Both the position numbers and the translations under genes were made by a program. A stretch of DNA of 14,917 nt, from assembly GCA_002923335.1 (NCBI GenBank), contig BEHZ01000032.1, forward strand, positions 1 through 14,917, given 5' to 3'. Source of the DNA: a bacterium HR23 (lineage in GTDB: Bacteria; Chloroflexota; Dehalococcoidia; Lucifugimonadales; HRBIN23). Each line of letters begins with the position of its first letter. Positions within the stretch are counted from its first letter, which is position 1. The notes under the pieces are model-generated. The model did not search any database. It saw only the letters and a program-made list of their open reading frames with translations, and was not told the origin of the DNA. Positions 1 through 5,988 of the stretch are shown piece after piece.

Positions 1-547
1 TGCCTTCCAGTATGCCTATACAGCCGCTTCGGAGAGCATCTCCCGCCGAACCGCCTCTGGCGCTACGGCAGGAACCCTGTGGGTTACCCATGAGGGGACC
101 GGTTACGCCCATGTGGGGGACACCCGCATCGTCCTGGTTGAGGAAGAGAAGGTGCGCCGTCTCACCCGGGACCATAAGGTGCATGATCCCCTGGAGCACG
201 CCCGTCTGAGGGCGCTGGGGGCGCAGTTCTGGGGGCCGTATGTGGTGCTCCCCAGCGGGCAGGGGTTGGCGGTGGCCCGTGCCCTGGGCGACCCCGCCTT
301 CTCCCCCTTTGTCATCCCCACTCCCGATGTGGGCTTCCTCTCCCCTCCCGAAGGGGAGCGCACCCTGATCCTCGCCTGCGACGGGCTGTGGGATGTGGTG
401 GCCGACGAAGAGGCGGGTGCCCTGGCGCTGGGGGAAGACGAACCGGAGCGGTCTGCACGCCGCCTGGTAGAAGAGGCCCTCGCCCGTGGCACCACCGACA
501 ATGTTACCGTTATCGTGGTGCACCAGGTGCGCCGGAAGGGGGTGTAA
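1..547 (+). CDS. PP2C-family Ser/Thr protein phosphatase, 5'-truncated by the window edge
   Basis: This is the C-terminal part of a metal-dependent (PPM/PP2C) phosphatase that would remove phosphate from Ser/Thr residues, usually opposing a bacterial Ser/Thr kinase. The reading frame is already open at base 2 and 181 residues are visible; the N-terminal DGxGG metal motif must lie upstream. Visible family motifs in order are SGATAG, GDTR (metal aspartate), LTRDH, ARALGD, CDGLWDVV (metal aspartate) and TTDNVTVIVV (last metal aspartate). All metal-binding positions of the C-terminal half look intact, so an active enzyme is expected. No membrane segment is visible in this part. It is the only plus-strand gene at this end and converges on the SDR gene on the opposite strand, with 38 bases between the two stop codons. 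The target protein and any partner kinase are outside the window. Confidence 0.93.
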   Translation, partial: AFQYAYTAASESISRRTASGATAGTLWVTHEGTGYAHVGDTRIVLVEEEKVRRLTRDHKVHDPLEHARLRALGAQFWGPYVVLPSGQGLAVARALGDPAFSPFVIPTPDVGFLSPPEGERTLILACDGLWDVVADEEAGALALGEDEPERSARRLVEEALARGTTDNVTVIVVHQVRRKGV

Positions 548-572
548 GGGGGGCAGGGGTATCCTGCCCCCC
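548..572. terminator. Perfect 10-bp GC hairpin between convergent genes
   Basis: GGGGGGCAGG (548-557) and CCTGCCCCCC (563-572) pair perfectly around a 5-base loop. The hairpin starts directly after the PP2C stop codon and lies 13 bases past the SDR stop codon on the other strand, the place expected for a bidirectional terminator. Neither strand has a U-run after the stem, so this is either a U-less terminator or an mRNA 3'-end stabiliser. Confidence 0.55.
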
Positions 573-585
573 TGCAGGCCTCTGG

Positions 586-1569
586 CTAGGATGCGGGGGC
601 GGGGGCCTGCGCCGTAGGAGCCGGCTGGCCGGTGGGCTGGGGTGGGGGCTGAGGCGGAGCGGGGTTCACCAGGTCCATTCCCAGGGCTTGCGGGAAGAGC
701 ATAGCGATCTCCTCCACCGTCCAACGCCCGCCGCCCGGCCGGCGCAGTTCCTTGACTACTGCCGGGTTGTTCATCAGCCCCACGATGTTGCCCGCCACAT
801 GGAAAATCTGCCCGTTCACATGGGCTGCCTCATCGGAGGCGAGCCATACCACCACCTCCGCCACCGCCTCAGGGGGCCGGGGGAAGGTGCGGGGCACCAC
901 CGTGCTGGAGGAGAGGATGCCCCGCTGGGCACGCAGTTGCCGTGCCGATTCCGGGACGGTTTGGGTCATGCGGGTCTCGGCGCCGGGGGAGATGACATTG
1001 CAGGTGATGCCATAGCGCCCCAGGTCCCGGGCGATGACACGGGTGAAGCCGGCGATGCCGTCCTTGGCTGCCCCGTAGTTGGCCTGCCCGGAGTTGCCCC
1101 ACAGGCCGGAGACCGAGGAGAAGGTGATGATGCGTCCGTAGCGCTTCTGGCGCATCACAATGGAGGCGTATTTCACCACCGTGAAGGTGCCCTTCAGGTG
1201 GGTGGCGATGACCGCATCCCACTCCTCTTCCGTCATGTTGAAGATCATCCGGTCCCGCAGGATGCCCGCCGGGGTTACCAGGATGTCAATGGTGCCGAAG
1301 TTGTCCAGGGCGGTCTTGATAATGTTTTCCCCGCCCTTCATGGTCGCCACCGAGTCGAAGTTGGGGACGGCCACCCCGCCCTGGGAGCGGATGAGGTCAA
1401 CTACCTCCTGGGCGGGAGCCTGGGAGAAGCCGGTGCCGTCCACGGCCACGCCGGGGTCGTTGACCACCACCTTGGCCCCGTGCCTGGCCAGGGCCAGGCA
1501 CACCGCTCGGCCGATGCCCCGGCCGCCGCCGGTTACCACTGCCACCTTGCCTTCCAGAAGCCGTGCCAT
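586..1569 (-). CDS. MFE-2-like short-chain dehydrogenase (3-hydroxyacyl-CoA dehydrogenase type), copy 1
   Basis: A 327-residue classical SDR with a Rossmann fold. TGGGRGIG at residues 13-20 binds the dinucleotide, and Asp38 in VVVNDPG at the end of strand 2 favours NAD+ over NADP+. The catalytic set is Ser151, Tyr164 and Lys168 (YGAAK). The stretch from VNDPG through FDSV, and His123 where most SDRs have the tetrad Asn, match the dehydrogenase domain of peroxisomal MFE-2 (HSD17B4), so oxidation of (3R)-hydroxyacyl-CoA is the likely reaction. The usual NNAG motif reads TPAG (98-101). The last 25 or so residues are a Pro/Ala/Gln-rich tail with no known role. It is the last gene of its operon, 21 bases after its paralogue. 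The start is supported by AAAGGAG seven bases upstream. A FabG-like reductive role is possible, but the Asp38 position argues against it. Confidence 0.88.
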   Translation of the reverse strand: MARLLEGKVAVVTGGGRGIGRAVCLALARHGAKVVVNDPGVAVDGTGFSQAPAQEVVDLIRSQGGVAVPNFDSVATMKGGENIIKTALDNFGTIDILVTPAGILRDRMIFNMTEEEWDAVIATHLKGTFTVVKYASIVMRQKRYGRIITFSSVSGLWGNSGQANYGAAKDGIAGFTRVIARDLGRYGITCNVISPGAETRMTQTVPESARQLRAQRGILSSSTVVPRTFPRPPEAVAEVVVWLASDEAAHVNGQIFHVAGNIVGLMNNPAVVKELRRPGGGRWTVEEIAMLFPQALGMDLVNPAPPQPPPQPTGQPAPTAQAPAPAS

Positions 1570-1590
1570 AGCGCTCCTTTCTGCCGATGG

Positions 1591-2526
1591 TTATCGGGCA
1601 GGCTGGGGGGGTTGCGGAGGTGCGGGGTTCACCAGGCCCTTGGCCAGGGTCTTGGGGAGCACCTCCCGCAGTTCCTCCACCGTCCAGTAGCCCGTCGGCT
1701 TGTAGATGGTCTTGATGAGGCGAGGCTGGGACATGAGGGCGATGGTGTCGCCATAGACCAGGAAGATCTGCCCGTTGATGTTGGAGGCGAAGTCGCTGGC
1801 CAGGTAGGCAACGAAGGGGGCCACATCCTCCGGTTGCCACTGGGCGATGCCTTCTTCCTCCTCAATGCCGGCGATGCCCCGCTGGGCACGGATTTGCCGT
1901 GCTGCTTCGGGGATGCCGGCGGTCATGCGGGTAAGGGCACGGGGGGCAATGGAGTTGGCGGTAACACCGTAGCGCCCCATATCCCGTGCTACCACCTTGG
2001 TGAAGCCGGCGATGCCCGATTTGGCGGCGCCGTAGTTGGCCTGCCCCGAGTTGCCTATCAGACCCGATTCCGAGGTGAAGGTGATGATGCGCCCCGACCT
2101 CTGCTGGCGGAAGATAACGCAGGCGGGCTTGACCACCGTGAAAGTGCCCTTCAGGTGGGTGGCGATGACCGCATCCCACTCCTCTTCTGTCATATTGAAG
2201 ACCATCCGGTCTCGTAGAATGCCGGCGCAGGTTACCACGATATCCAGTTTGCCGAAGGCGTTCAGGGCTGTCTTGATGATGTTCTCTCCGCCCTGCATGG
2301 TGGCAACGCTGTCGTAGTTGGCTACTGCCTGCCCGCCGGCCTTGCGGATCTCGGCCACCACCTCATCGGCGACGGCGGTGGTGCCCCCGGTGCCGTCCAC
2401 ATTGACGCCGGGGTCGTTGACCACCACCTTGGCCCCCTCCTGGGCGAAGAAGAGGGCAACCGCCCGGCCGATGCCCCGTCCGGCGCCGGTGATGACTGCC
2501 ACTTTGTCCTTCAGGGTGTCGGGCAT
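1591..2526 (-). CDS. MFE-2-like short-chain dehydrogenase (3-hydroxyacyl-CoA dehydrogenase type), copy 2
   Basis: A 311-residue SDR closely related to the gene that follows it. TGAGRGIG (13-20) is the nucleotide-binding loop, Asp38 in NDPG suggests NAD+, and Ser152, Tyr165 and Lys169 form the catalytic set. As in copy 1, NNAG is replaced (TCAG) and His stands where the SDR tetrad Asn would be, as in MFE-2. It has a short Pro-rich C-terminal tail ending PPQPPQPAR. The start is fixed by an almost perfect Shine-Dalgarno (AAAGGAGGT) eight bases upstream. It follows the MaoC hydratase gene by 49 bases, and a hairpin fills that gap. The neighbouring hydratase and dehydrogenase genes provide as separate proteins the two activities that are fused in eukaryotic MFE-2, which supports a role in hydroxyacyl-CoA oxidation. 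Two copies side by side may differ in substrate range or form a hetero-oligomer. Confidence 0.88.
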   Translation of the reverse strand: MPDTLKDKVAVITGAGRGIGRAVALFFAQEGAKVVVNDPGVNVDGTGGTTAVADEVVAEIRKAGGQAVANYDSVATMQGGENIIKTALNAFGKLDIVVTCAGILRDRMVFNMTEEEWDAVIATHLKGTFTVVKPACVIFRQQRSGRIITFTSESGLIGNSGQANYGAAKSGIAGFTKVVARDMGRYGVTANSIAPRALTRMTAGIPEAARQIRAQRGIAGIEEEEGIAQWQPEDVAPFVAYLASDFASNINGQIFLVYGDTIALMSQPRLIKTIYKPTGYWTVEELREVLPKTLAKGLVNPAPPQPPQPAR

Positions 2527-2546
2527 TCGGTCTGACCTCCTTTCCC

Positions 2547-2570
2547 GGCCAGGATGCGGATGTCCTGGCC
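2547..2570 (-). promoter_or_regulatory. Intercistronic hairpin just upstream of the SDR ribosome binding site
   Basis: GGCCAGGA (2547-2554) and TCCTGGCC (2563-2570) form a perfect 8-bp stem with an 8-base loop. It fills the gap between the MaoC stop codon and the next SDR gene and ends three bases before the AAAGGAGGT ribosome binding site. It has no U-run, so attenuation is less likely than mRNA stabilisation or tuning of SDR translation. Function is inferred from position only. Confidence 0.45.
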
Positions 2571-2575
2571 TACTC

Positions 2576-3016
2576 TCACAAGGGGTTGGTTCGGCTGGGG
2601 AGGATAACGGTGGCGGAGCCCGGTGTGGTGCGCTCCCCTTTGCCGTTCTCTATCCAGATCTCGCACTCCACATAGTGCTTGCCGTCCTGCACATACTTAC
2701 GGGTGACCCTCCCCTTGGCGGTAATGGTATCGCCCGGCACATCCATGCCCCGATACTGGCAGGACAGTTTCTTCAGGGTGCCGTATTCGCCGATCCAGTC
2801 CGTGATCAGTTGGCCCAGCCAGGCGTTCTTCAACGCCCCGTGGATAATCACGCCCGGCAGGCCGTTGTTGAGGGCGAAGTCCTTATCGTAGTGGATCTGG
2901 TAAAAGTCACCCGACGCCCCGGCGTATTTCACCAGTTGCTGAGTCGTGGGGTGTTTTACCAGTGGGGGTATCTCCTGGCCCTCGGTTACATCTTCCCAGT
3001 AGAGCACCTTGCCCAT
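2576..3016 (-). CDS. MaoC-type (R)-specific enoyl-CoA hydratase/dehydratase, catalytic subunit
   Basis: A 146-residue hot-dog protein that would add water to trans-2-enoyl-CoA, or remove it from 3-hydroxyacyl-CoA. The hydratase-2 motif reads ASGDFYQIHYD, with the catalytic pair Asp37 and His42 spaced as in PhaJ and HadB; it is followed by the conserved GVIIHGALK segment. A GTG six bases upstream (3022) is in frame, but the ribosome binding site AGGAGGT would overlap it, so the ATG at 3016 is chosen. It follows two MaoC-N-type paralogues and precedes two dehydrogenases. Length and order resemble mycobacterial HadB, which pairs with HadA or HadC. It is the only one of the three hot-dog proteins here that keeps the catalytic His, so it is probably the active partner of a heterodimer. 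Confidence 0.87.
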   Translation of the reverse strand: MGKVLYWEDVTEGQEIPPLVKHPTTQQLVKYAGASGDFYQIHYDKDFALNNGLPGVIIHGALKNAWLGQLITDWIGEYGTLKKLSCQYRGMDVPGDTITAKGRVTRKYVQDGKHYVECEIWIENGKGERTTPGSATVILPSRTNPL

Positions 3017-3057
3017 AGCCACCTCCTCGTGGTGTTGCTATGAAGTAGGGAAGGGTG

Positions 3058-3510
3058 CTAATAGGAAATACCTGTGGCCCGCTGGGTGGCCACCACCTGG
3101 CCGAACTGGTTGGTATAGGTGATTTCCCGTGTGGTGAAGAGCATCGGCCCCAGGCGCCCCTCCCGCAGGCGCACATCCGCCAGGCGCTGGACAACGGTGA
3201 TGCGGTCGCCGGGGCGCACCGGTTCAAAATACTCCCAGTCGCTTCCCCCGTCCAGCCGTCGGGTGAAAGGAGGGTCGGGGATGGGGAGGGATTTGGGAGG
3301 GAAGGCCCGCAGGAAGGTGGGGGGAGCGATGAGGCCCCCGTAGCGGGAACGGCGGGCGAGCGCTTCGTCGTTGTAGAGGGGGTTGGGGTCGCCGATAGCC
3401 TCGGCGAAACGGCGGATGTGCCCTCCCTCCACTTCGTAGGTGACGGGTTCCGATTGGGTTCCCACGGCCTTCCGGAGGGCTTCAAGGGCGCTCTGCACCT
3501 GGGTGGTCAT
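3058..3510 (-). CDS. MaoC-N-type hot-dog protein (HadA/HadC-like), copy B
   Basis: A 150-residue protein of the MaoC N-terminal domain (FAS1-like dehydratase) family. The signature HIRRFAEAIGDPNPLYND (from residue 31) keeps the Asp at position 41, but Tyr46 stands where the catalytic His of active hydratases would be. RYGGLIAPPTFL follows, as expected for this family, and the C-terminal half holds the conserved DWEYFEPVRPGDRI and ITYTNQFGQ segments. Known members (HadA, HadC, ChsH2 N-domain) usually work as the substrate-binding partner of a catalytic MaoC subunit; the likely partner is the next gene, 41 bases downstream. The start has AGGAGGG seven bases upstream. It is a close paralogue of the preceding gene and arose by tandem duplication. 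The acyl-CoA substrate is unknown. Confidence 0.85.
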   Translation of the reverse strand: MTTQVQSALEALRKAVGTQSEPVTYEVEGGHIRRFAEAIGDPNPLYNDEALARRSRYGGLIAPPTFLRAFPPKSLPIPDPPFTRRLDGGSDWEYFEPVRPGDRITVVQRLADVRLREGRLGPMLFTTREITYTNQFGQVVATQRATGISY

Positions 3511-3531
3511 GGCGTTTCCCTCCTCGGGGGG

Positions 3532-3987
3532 CTAGTAGCGGATGAGGGTGGAGCGCTGGGTGGCTACCTTCTGGCCGAACTGGTTGGTGTAGGTAATCTC
3601 CTGAATAACGAAGAGCGCCGGTCCCACACGAAGGGGGCGCTCCCGCACATCCACGATGCGGGCGACGGCGGTAATGGTGTCGCCGGGGCGCACGGGTTCA
3701 AAATACTCCCAGTCGCTTCCGGCGTCCAGCACGCGGCTTCCCGGCAGGTCTGTGCCCAGGCCTATCATCTCCGTATGGATGGCCCGCAGGAAGGTTGGGG
3801 GGGCAATGATACCCCCGTAGCGGGAACGGCGGGCGAGCACTTCGTCGTTGTAGAGGGGGTTGGGGTCGCCGATGGCCTCGGCGAAACGGCGGATGTGGCC
3901 TTTCTCTATCACCGTGGAGACGGGTTTGCTCTCTTTGCCGATAAGGGAACGGCGCTGCTCTTCGGTGAGCAAAGTGGCCTGGGTCAT
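3532..3987 (-). CDS. MaoC-N-type hot-dog protein (HadA/HadC-like), copy A
   Basis: A 151-residue MaoC N-terminal-domain protein and the first gene of its operon. It shares with copy B the block from HIRRFAEAIG to RYGG, the DWEYFEPVRPGD segment and the ITYTNQFGQ.VATQR ending. Asp41 is present, but Tyr46 replaces the catalytic His, so it is probably non-catalytic alone. The reading frame runs open further upstream, but the ATG at 3987 is chosen: GGAGGT lies five bases before it and the promoter at 4025-4053 is placed just ahead. The middle segment (about residues 65-85) is where the two copies differ most, so they may receive different acyl chains, as HadA and HadC do with a shared HadB. This role is inferred. 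Confidence 0.85.
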   Translation of the reverse strand: MTQATLLTEEQRRSLIGKESKPVSTVIEKGHIRRFAEAIGDPNPLYNDEVLARRSRYGGIIAPPTFLRAIHTEMIGLGTDLPGSRVLDAGSDWEYFEPVRPGDTITAVARIVDVRERPLRVGPALFVIQEITYTNQFGQKVATQRSTLIRY

Positions 3988-4024
3988 CCCGCACCTCCAG
4001 GAAGATGGCGCACAACCCGAAAGC

Positions 4025-4053
4025 AGTGTAGACGACATAAGAGGGGGTGTCAA
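4025..4053 (-). promoter_or_regulatory. Sigma-70-type promoter of the hot-dog/SDR operon
   Basis: On the minus strand TTGACA (4053-4048) is followed after exactly 17 bases by TACACT (4030-4025). Transcription would begin near 4018, about 30 bases before the first gene's start codon. A perfect -35 with ideal spacing between thiS and the next gene implies that the hot-dog/SDR genes have their own promoter and do not depend on the riboswitch-controlled thi transcript. Confidence 0.75.
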
Positions 4054-4107
4054 GGGGTAGCGCAAGGAGGAAGCGGGTTGGGGCTCTTCCCTTTCTTGGG
4101 GTGCAAA

Positions 4108-4119
4108 GACGCTAGCGTC
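4108..4119 (-). repeat. 12-bp perfect palindrome over the thiS stop codon
   Basis: GACGCTAGCGTC is self-complementary and contains the thiS TAG. On the minus strand it is followed by TTT, so a short GACG/CGTC stem with a CTAG loop could form a weak terminator for the thi operon. The stem is only four base pairs, so a terminator role is uncertain. Confidence 0.3.
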
Positions 4120-4318
4120 CACCGCCGACGGGGCGCACGATTTCCAGGGTGTCGCCGTCCCGCAGGAGGGTGGTGGCCCACGCCTGCCTCTCCAGAACCT
4201 CCCCGTTGTAGCCCACCGCCACAATGGTCAGGTTGACCCCCAGCGTCTGGAGGAACTCCAGGATGGTCATGGGGCGCTCTATGTGGCGGGGCTGTCCGTT
4301 GACCACCAGGGTCAGCAT
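4112..4318 (-). CDS. thiS: ThiS sulfur carrier protein, with an extra residue after the C-terminal glycines
   Basis: A 68-residue ubiquitin-fold (beta-grasp) protein that carries sulfur as a C-terminal thiocarboxylate to ThiG for thiazole synthesis. Visible features are the N-terminal strand LTLVVNGQP, the TILEFLQTLG helix, VAVGYNGEVLER, and the DGDTLEIVRPVGG ending typical of ThiS. The family normally ends in Gly-Gly, which ThiF adenylates. Here the end is GGGR, so a terminal Arg follows three glycines. The start at 4318 overlaps the thiE stop by seven bases (ATGCTGA), and GGAGGGGGT lies just upstream, so translation is probably coupled. It is the last gene of the thi operon. No thiF, thiO/thiH or thiC is in the window. 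Confidence 0.9.
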   Translation of the reverse strand: MLTLVVNGQPRHIERPMTILEFLQTLGVNLTIVAVGYNGEVLERQAWATTLLRDGDTLEIVRPVGGGR

Positions 4319-4962
4319 AGCGCACCCCCTCCAGCCCATGCCTGGCGCATCGCCTCTCTCAGGCGTCGGGCCGACGCTGCGGGGCGGGGCTGGCCCAGGA
4401 TAGCGGTGACCACCGCTACCCCGTGGGCACCCGCCCGTATGCACTCCCCGGCGTTCTGGGGCGTTACCCCACCGATGGCCAGCACCGGCAGGGAGACGGC
4501 CTTCCGCAGGGCGGTGAGGAGGCCCACACCCGTCGCACTCTGTCCGGGATGGGACCGGCTGGGGAAGATGGTGCCGGCGACGAGCAAGTCGGCTCCTTCC
4601 TGTTCTGCCCTGTAGCCCGCCTCTACACTGTGCACCGACGCCCCGATGAGGAGCCGACGCCCCGCCAGACGGCGCACGGCGCTGGGGGGCAGGCCCGCCT
4701 CAGGGAGGTGCACCCCATCGGCCTCGGAGAGCAGGGCCACATCCGCCCTCTCGTTGATGAAGAGAAGAGCACGCCCCCGTGTAACCTCCCGCAGGCGCAC
4801 GGCCAGGGCCAGCAGGTGCCCTCCGGGGAGGTCCTTCTCCCGCACCTGCACCAGGTCCACACCCCCTTCCACCGCCTGGGCCACCGCCTCCACCAGGGCA
4901 TCCTGGGAGGGGTAGAGGTGGCGGTCGGTTACCAGGGCCAGGCAGGGGAGGGGGATGGGCAT
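4312..4962 (-). CDS. thiE: Thiamine-phosphate synthase ThiE
   Basis: A 216-residue TIM-barrel enzyme that joins HMP-pyrophosphate with the thiazole phosphate to give thiamine phosphate. Family motifs in order are LVTDRH at the N-terminus, VQVREKD (phosphate and pyrimidine binding), INERADVAL followed by ADGVHLP, GASVHS, GTIFPSRSHPG and VLAIGGVTPQN (phosphate binding). Length matches the family (about 210 residues). The start at 4962 is chosen because it lies ten bases after the thiG stop and opens directly into the first strand. No clear Shine-Dalgarno is seen, so translation may be coupled to thiG. An in-frame ATG at 5031 would add 23 Pro-rich residues inside thiG and also lacks a ribosome binding site. 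Confidence 0.94.
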   Translation of the reverse strand: MPIPLPCLALVTDRHLYPSQDALVEAVAQAVEGGVDLVQVREKDLPGGHLLALAVRLREVTRGRALLFINERADVALLSEADGVHLPEAGLPPSAVRRLAGRRLLIGASVHSVEAGYRAEQEGADLLVAGTIFPSRSHPGQSATGVGLLTALRKAVSLPVLAIGGVTPQNAGECIRAGAHGVAVVTAILGQPRPAASARRLREAMRQAWAGGGALC

Positions 4963-4972
4963 AGGCGTGGGG

Positions 4973-5764
4973 CTAGGGGCGTCGGCGAGCAGGCTGGGGC
5001 ACCCCCTCCAGGGGGCTGGAGGCGGAGGCATACGCCCGTTTGGGGATGCGCCCTGCGAGGAAGGCCTTGCGCCCCGCTTCCACGCCCAGGCGGAAGGCCT
5101 CGGCCATCAGCGGGGGGTTCTCGGCCAGGGCGATAGCGGTGTTCACCAGCACCGCATCCGCCCCCAGTTCCATAGCCAGGGAGGCGTCCGAGGGGGCGCC
5201 CAGGCCGGCGTCCACCACCACAGGCACCGTGGCCTGCTCAATGATGATCTCTATCTCCTCTTTTGTAAGGATGCCCCGGCCCGAACCAATGGGGGAGCCA
5301 AGGGGCATCACGGTGGCACACCCGATCTCCTGCAACTGGCGGGCCAGCACCGGGTCGGCATGGATGTAGGGGAGCACCACAAACCCTTCTTTGATCAGTT
5401 GCTCGGCTGCCCGCAGAGTGCCCACGGGGTCGGGGAGGAGATACTTGGGGTCGGGGACCACCTCCAGTTTCACCCAGTTGGAGCCGGTAACCTGCCGTCC
5501 CAGGCGGGCGATGAAGAGGGCCTCCTCCACCGTCCGGCACCCCGCCGTGTTGGGGAGGATGGTGTAGCGGGTCCAGTCCAGGTAGTCCAGGATGGTCTTC
5601 TTTTGGGGATTGGAGAGGTCCAGACGGCGGATGGCGACGGTAACGATCTCCGCCCCCGAGGCGGAGATGGCATCCACCATCTCCTGGGGGGTGCGGAACT
5701 TGCCCGTTCCCACCATGAGGCGAGAGCGGAAGGTCTTGCCTGCAATGACCAGCGGGTCGTCCAT
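4973..5764 (-). CDS. thiG: Thiazole synthase ThiG
   Basis: A 263-residue TIM-barrel enzyme that builds thiazole phosphate from deoxyxylulose 5-phosphate, dehydroglycine and the sulfur carried by ThiS. The Schiff-base lysine is Lys99 in WVKLEV. Other conserved blocks are SRLMVGTGK at residues 14-22, LPNTAGCRTVEEA, PLGSPIGSGRG, VVVDAGLGAPSDA and GADAVLVNTAIA. It is the first gene of the thi operon, placed downstream of a TPP riboswitch and a strong hairpin. AAGGGGG upstream of the ATG is a moderate ribosome binding site. Regulation is expected to be repression by thiamine pyrophosphate. The C-terminal ten residues (VPQPARRRP) form a basic tail beyond the conserved core. Confidence 0.96.
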   Translation of the reverse strand: MDDPLVIAGKTFRSRLMVGTGKFRTPQEMVDAISASGAEIVTVAIRRLDLSNPQKKTILDYLDWTRYTILPNTAGCRTVEEALFIARLGRQVTGSNWVKLEVVPDPKYLLPDPVGTLRAAEQLIKEGFVVLPYIHADPVLARQLQEIGCATVMPLGSPIGSGRGILTKEEIEIIIEQATVPVVVDAGLGAPSDASLAMELGADAVLVNTAIALAENPPLMAEAFRLGVEAGRKAFLAGRIPKRAYASASSPLEGVPQPARRRP

Positions 5765-5787
5765 AGCGCCCCCTTCCCAAACAGTTA

Positions 5788-5812
5788 GCGCCGCTGGGCA
5801 AGCCAGCGGCGC
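5788..5812 (-). terminator. 10-bp hairpin between the TPP riboswitch and thiG (likely expression platform)
   Basis: GCGCCGCTGG (5788-5797) pairs perfectly with CCAGCGGCGC (5803-5812) around a 5-base loop. On the minus strand the stem is followed by TAACTGTTT, a poor but recognisable T-rich stretch, and then by the thiG ribosome binding site. Placement directly after the aptamer suggests a ligand-dependent terminator. The weak T-tract leaves a translational mechanism possible. Confidence 0.6.
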
Positions 5813-5831
5813 CTGCTGTGTTGGCTACCCC

Positions 5832-5928
<97 letters not shown>

Positions 5929-5948
5929 CTATGCGCTTGTTCGTCTTC

Positions 5949-5977
5949 AGCATAGCACAGGGCGTGGCCTCCGTCAA
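5949..5977 (-). promoter_or_regulatory. Sigma-70-type promoter of the thi operon
   Basis: On the minus strand TTGACG (5977-5972) is followed after 17 bases by TATGCT (5954-5949), with transcription expected near 5942, just ahead of the riboswitch. The -35 box contains the TGA stop codon of the preceding enoyl-CoA hydratase gene, so the two features share bases. Confidence 0.65.
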
Positions 5978-5988
5978 CGCGCGGAGGC
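5967..5988 (-). repeat. Inverted repeat overlapping the thi -35 box
   Basis: GCCTCCG (5967-5973) and CGGAGGC (5982-5988) form a perfect 7-bp inverted repeat with an 8-base loop, covering the end of the hydratase gene and the -35 box of the thi promoter. It could be an operator or a terminator hairpin for the upstream operon; no U-run follows. It could also be chance in GC-rich DNA. Confidence 0.35.

Noticed and set aside
388..2217. 609-codon open frame on the plus strand
   Set aside because: It runs antisense to two well-recognised SDR genes and across the PP2C 3' end; its product is Gly/His/Arg-rich with no family motif, as expected of a GC-rich antisense frame.
3017..3022. GTG start for the MaoC gene at 3022
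   Set aside because: The AGGAGGT ribosome binding site would overlap this codon, whereas it is well spaced for the ATG at 3016.
3055..4236. 393-codon open frame on the plus strand
   Set aside because: It mirrors the two tandem MaoC-N genes; its internal repeat (two similar GVGVAD segments) is just the antisense image of their duplication.
4963..5031. Longer ThiE start at 5031
   Set aside because: It would add 23 Pro-rich residues not seen in the family, inside thiG, and has no ribosome binding site.
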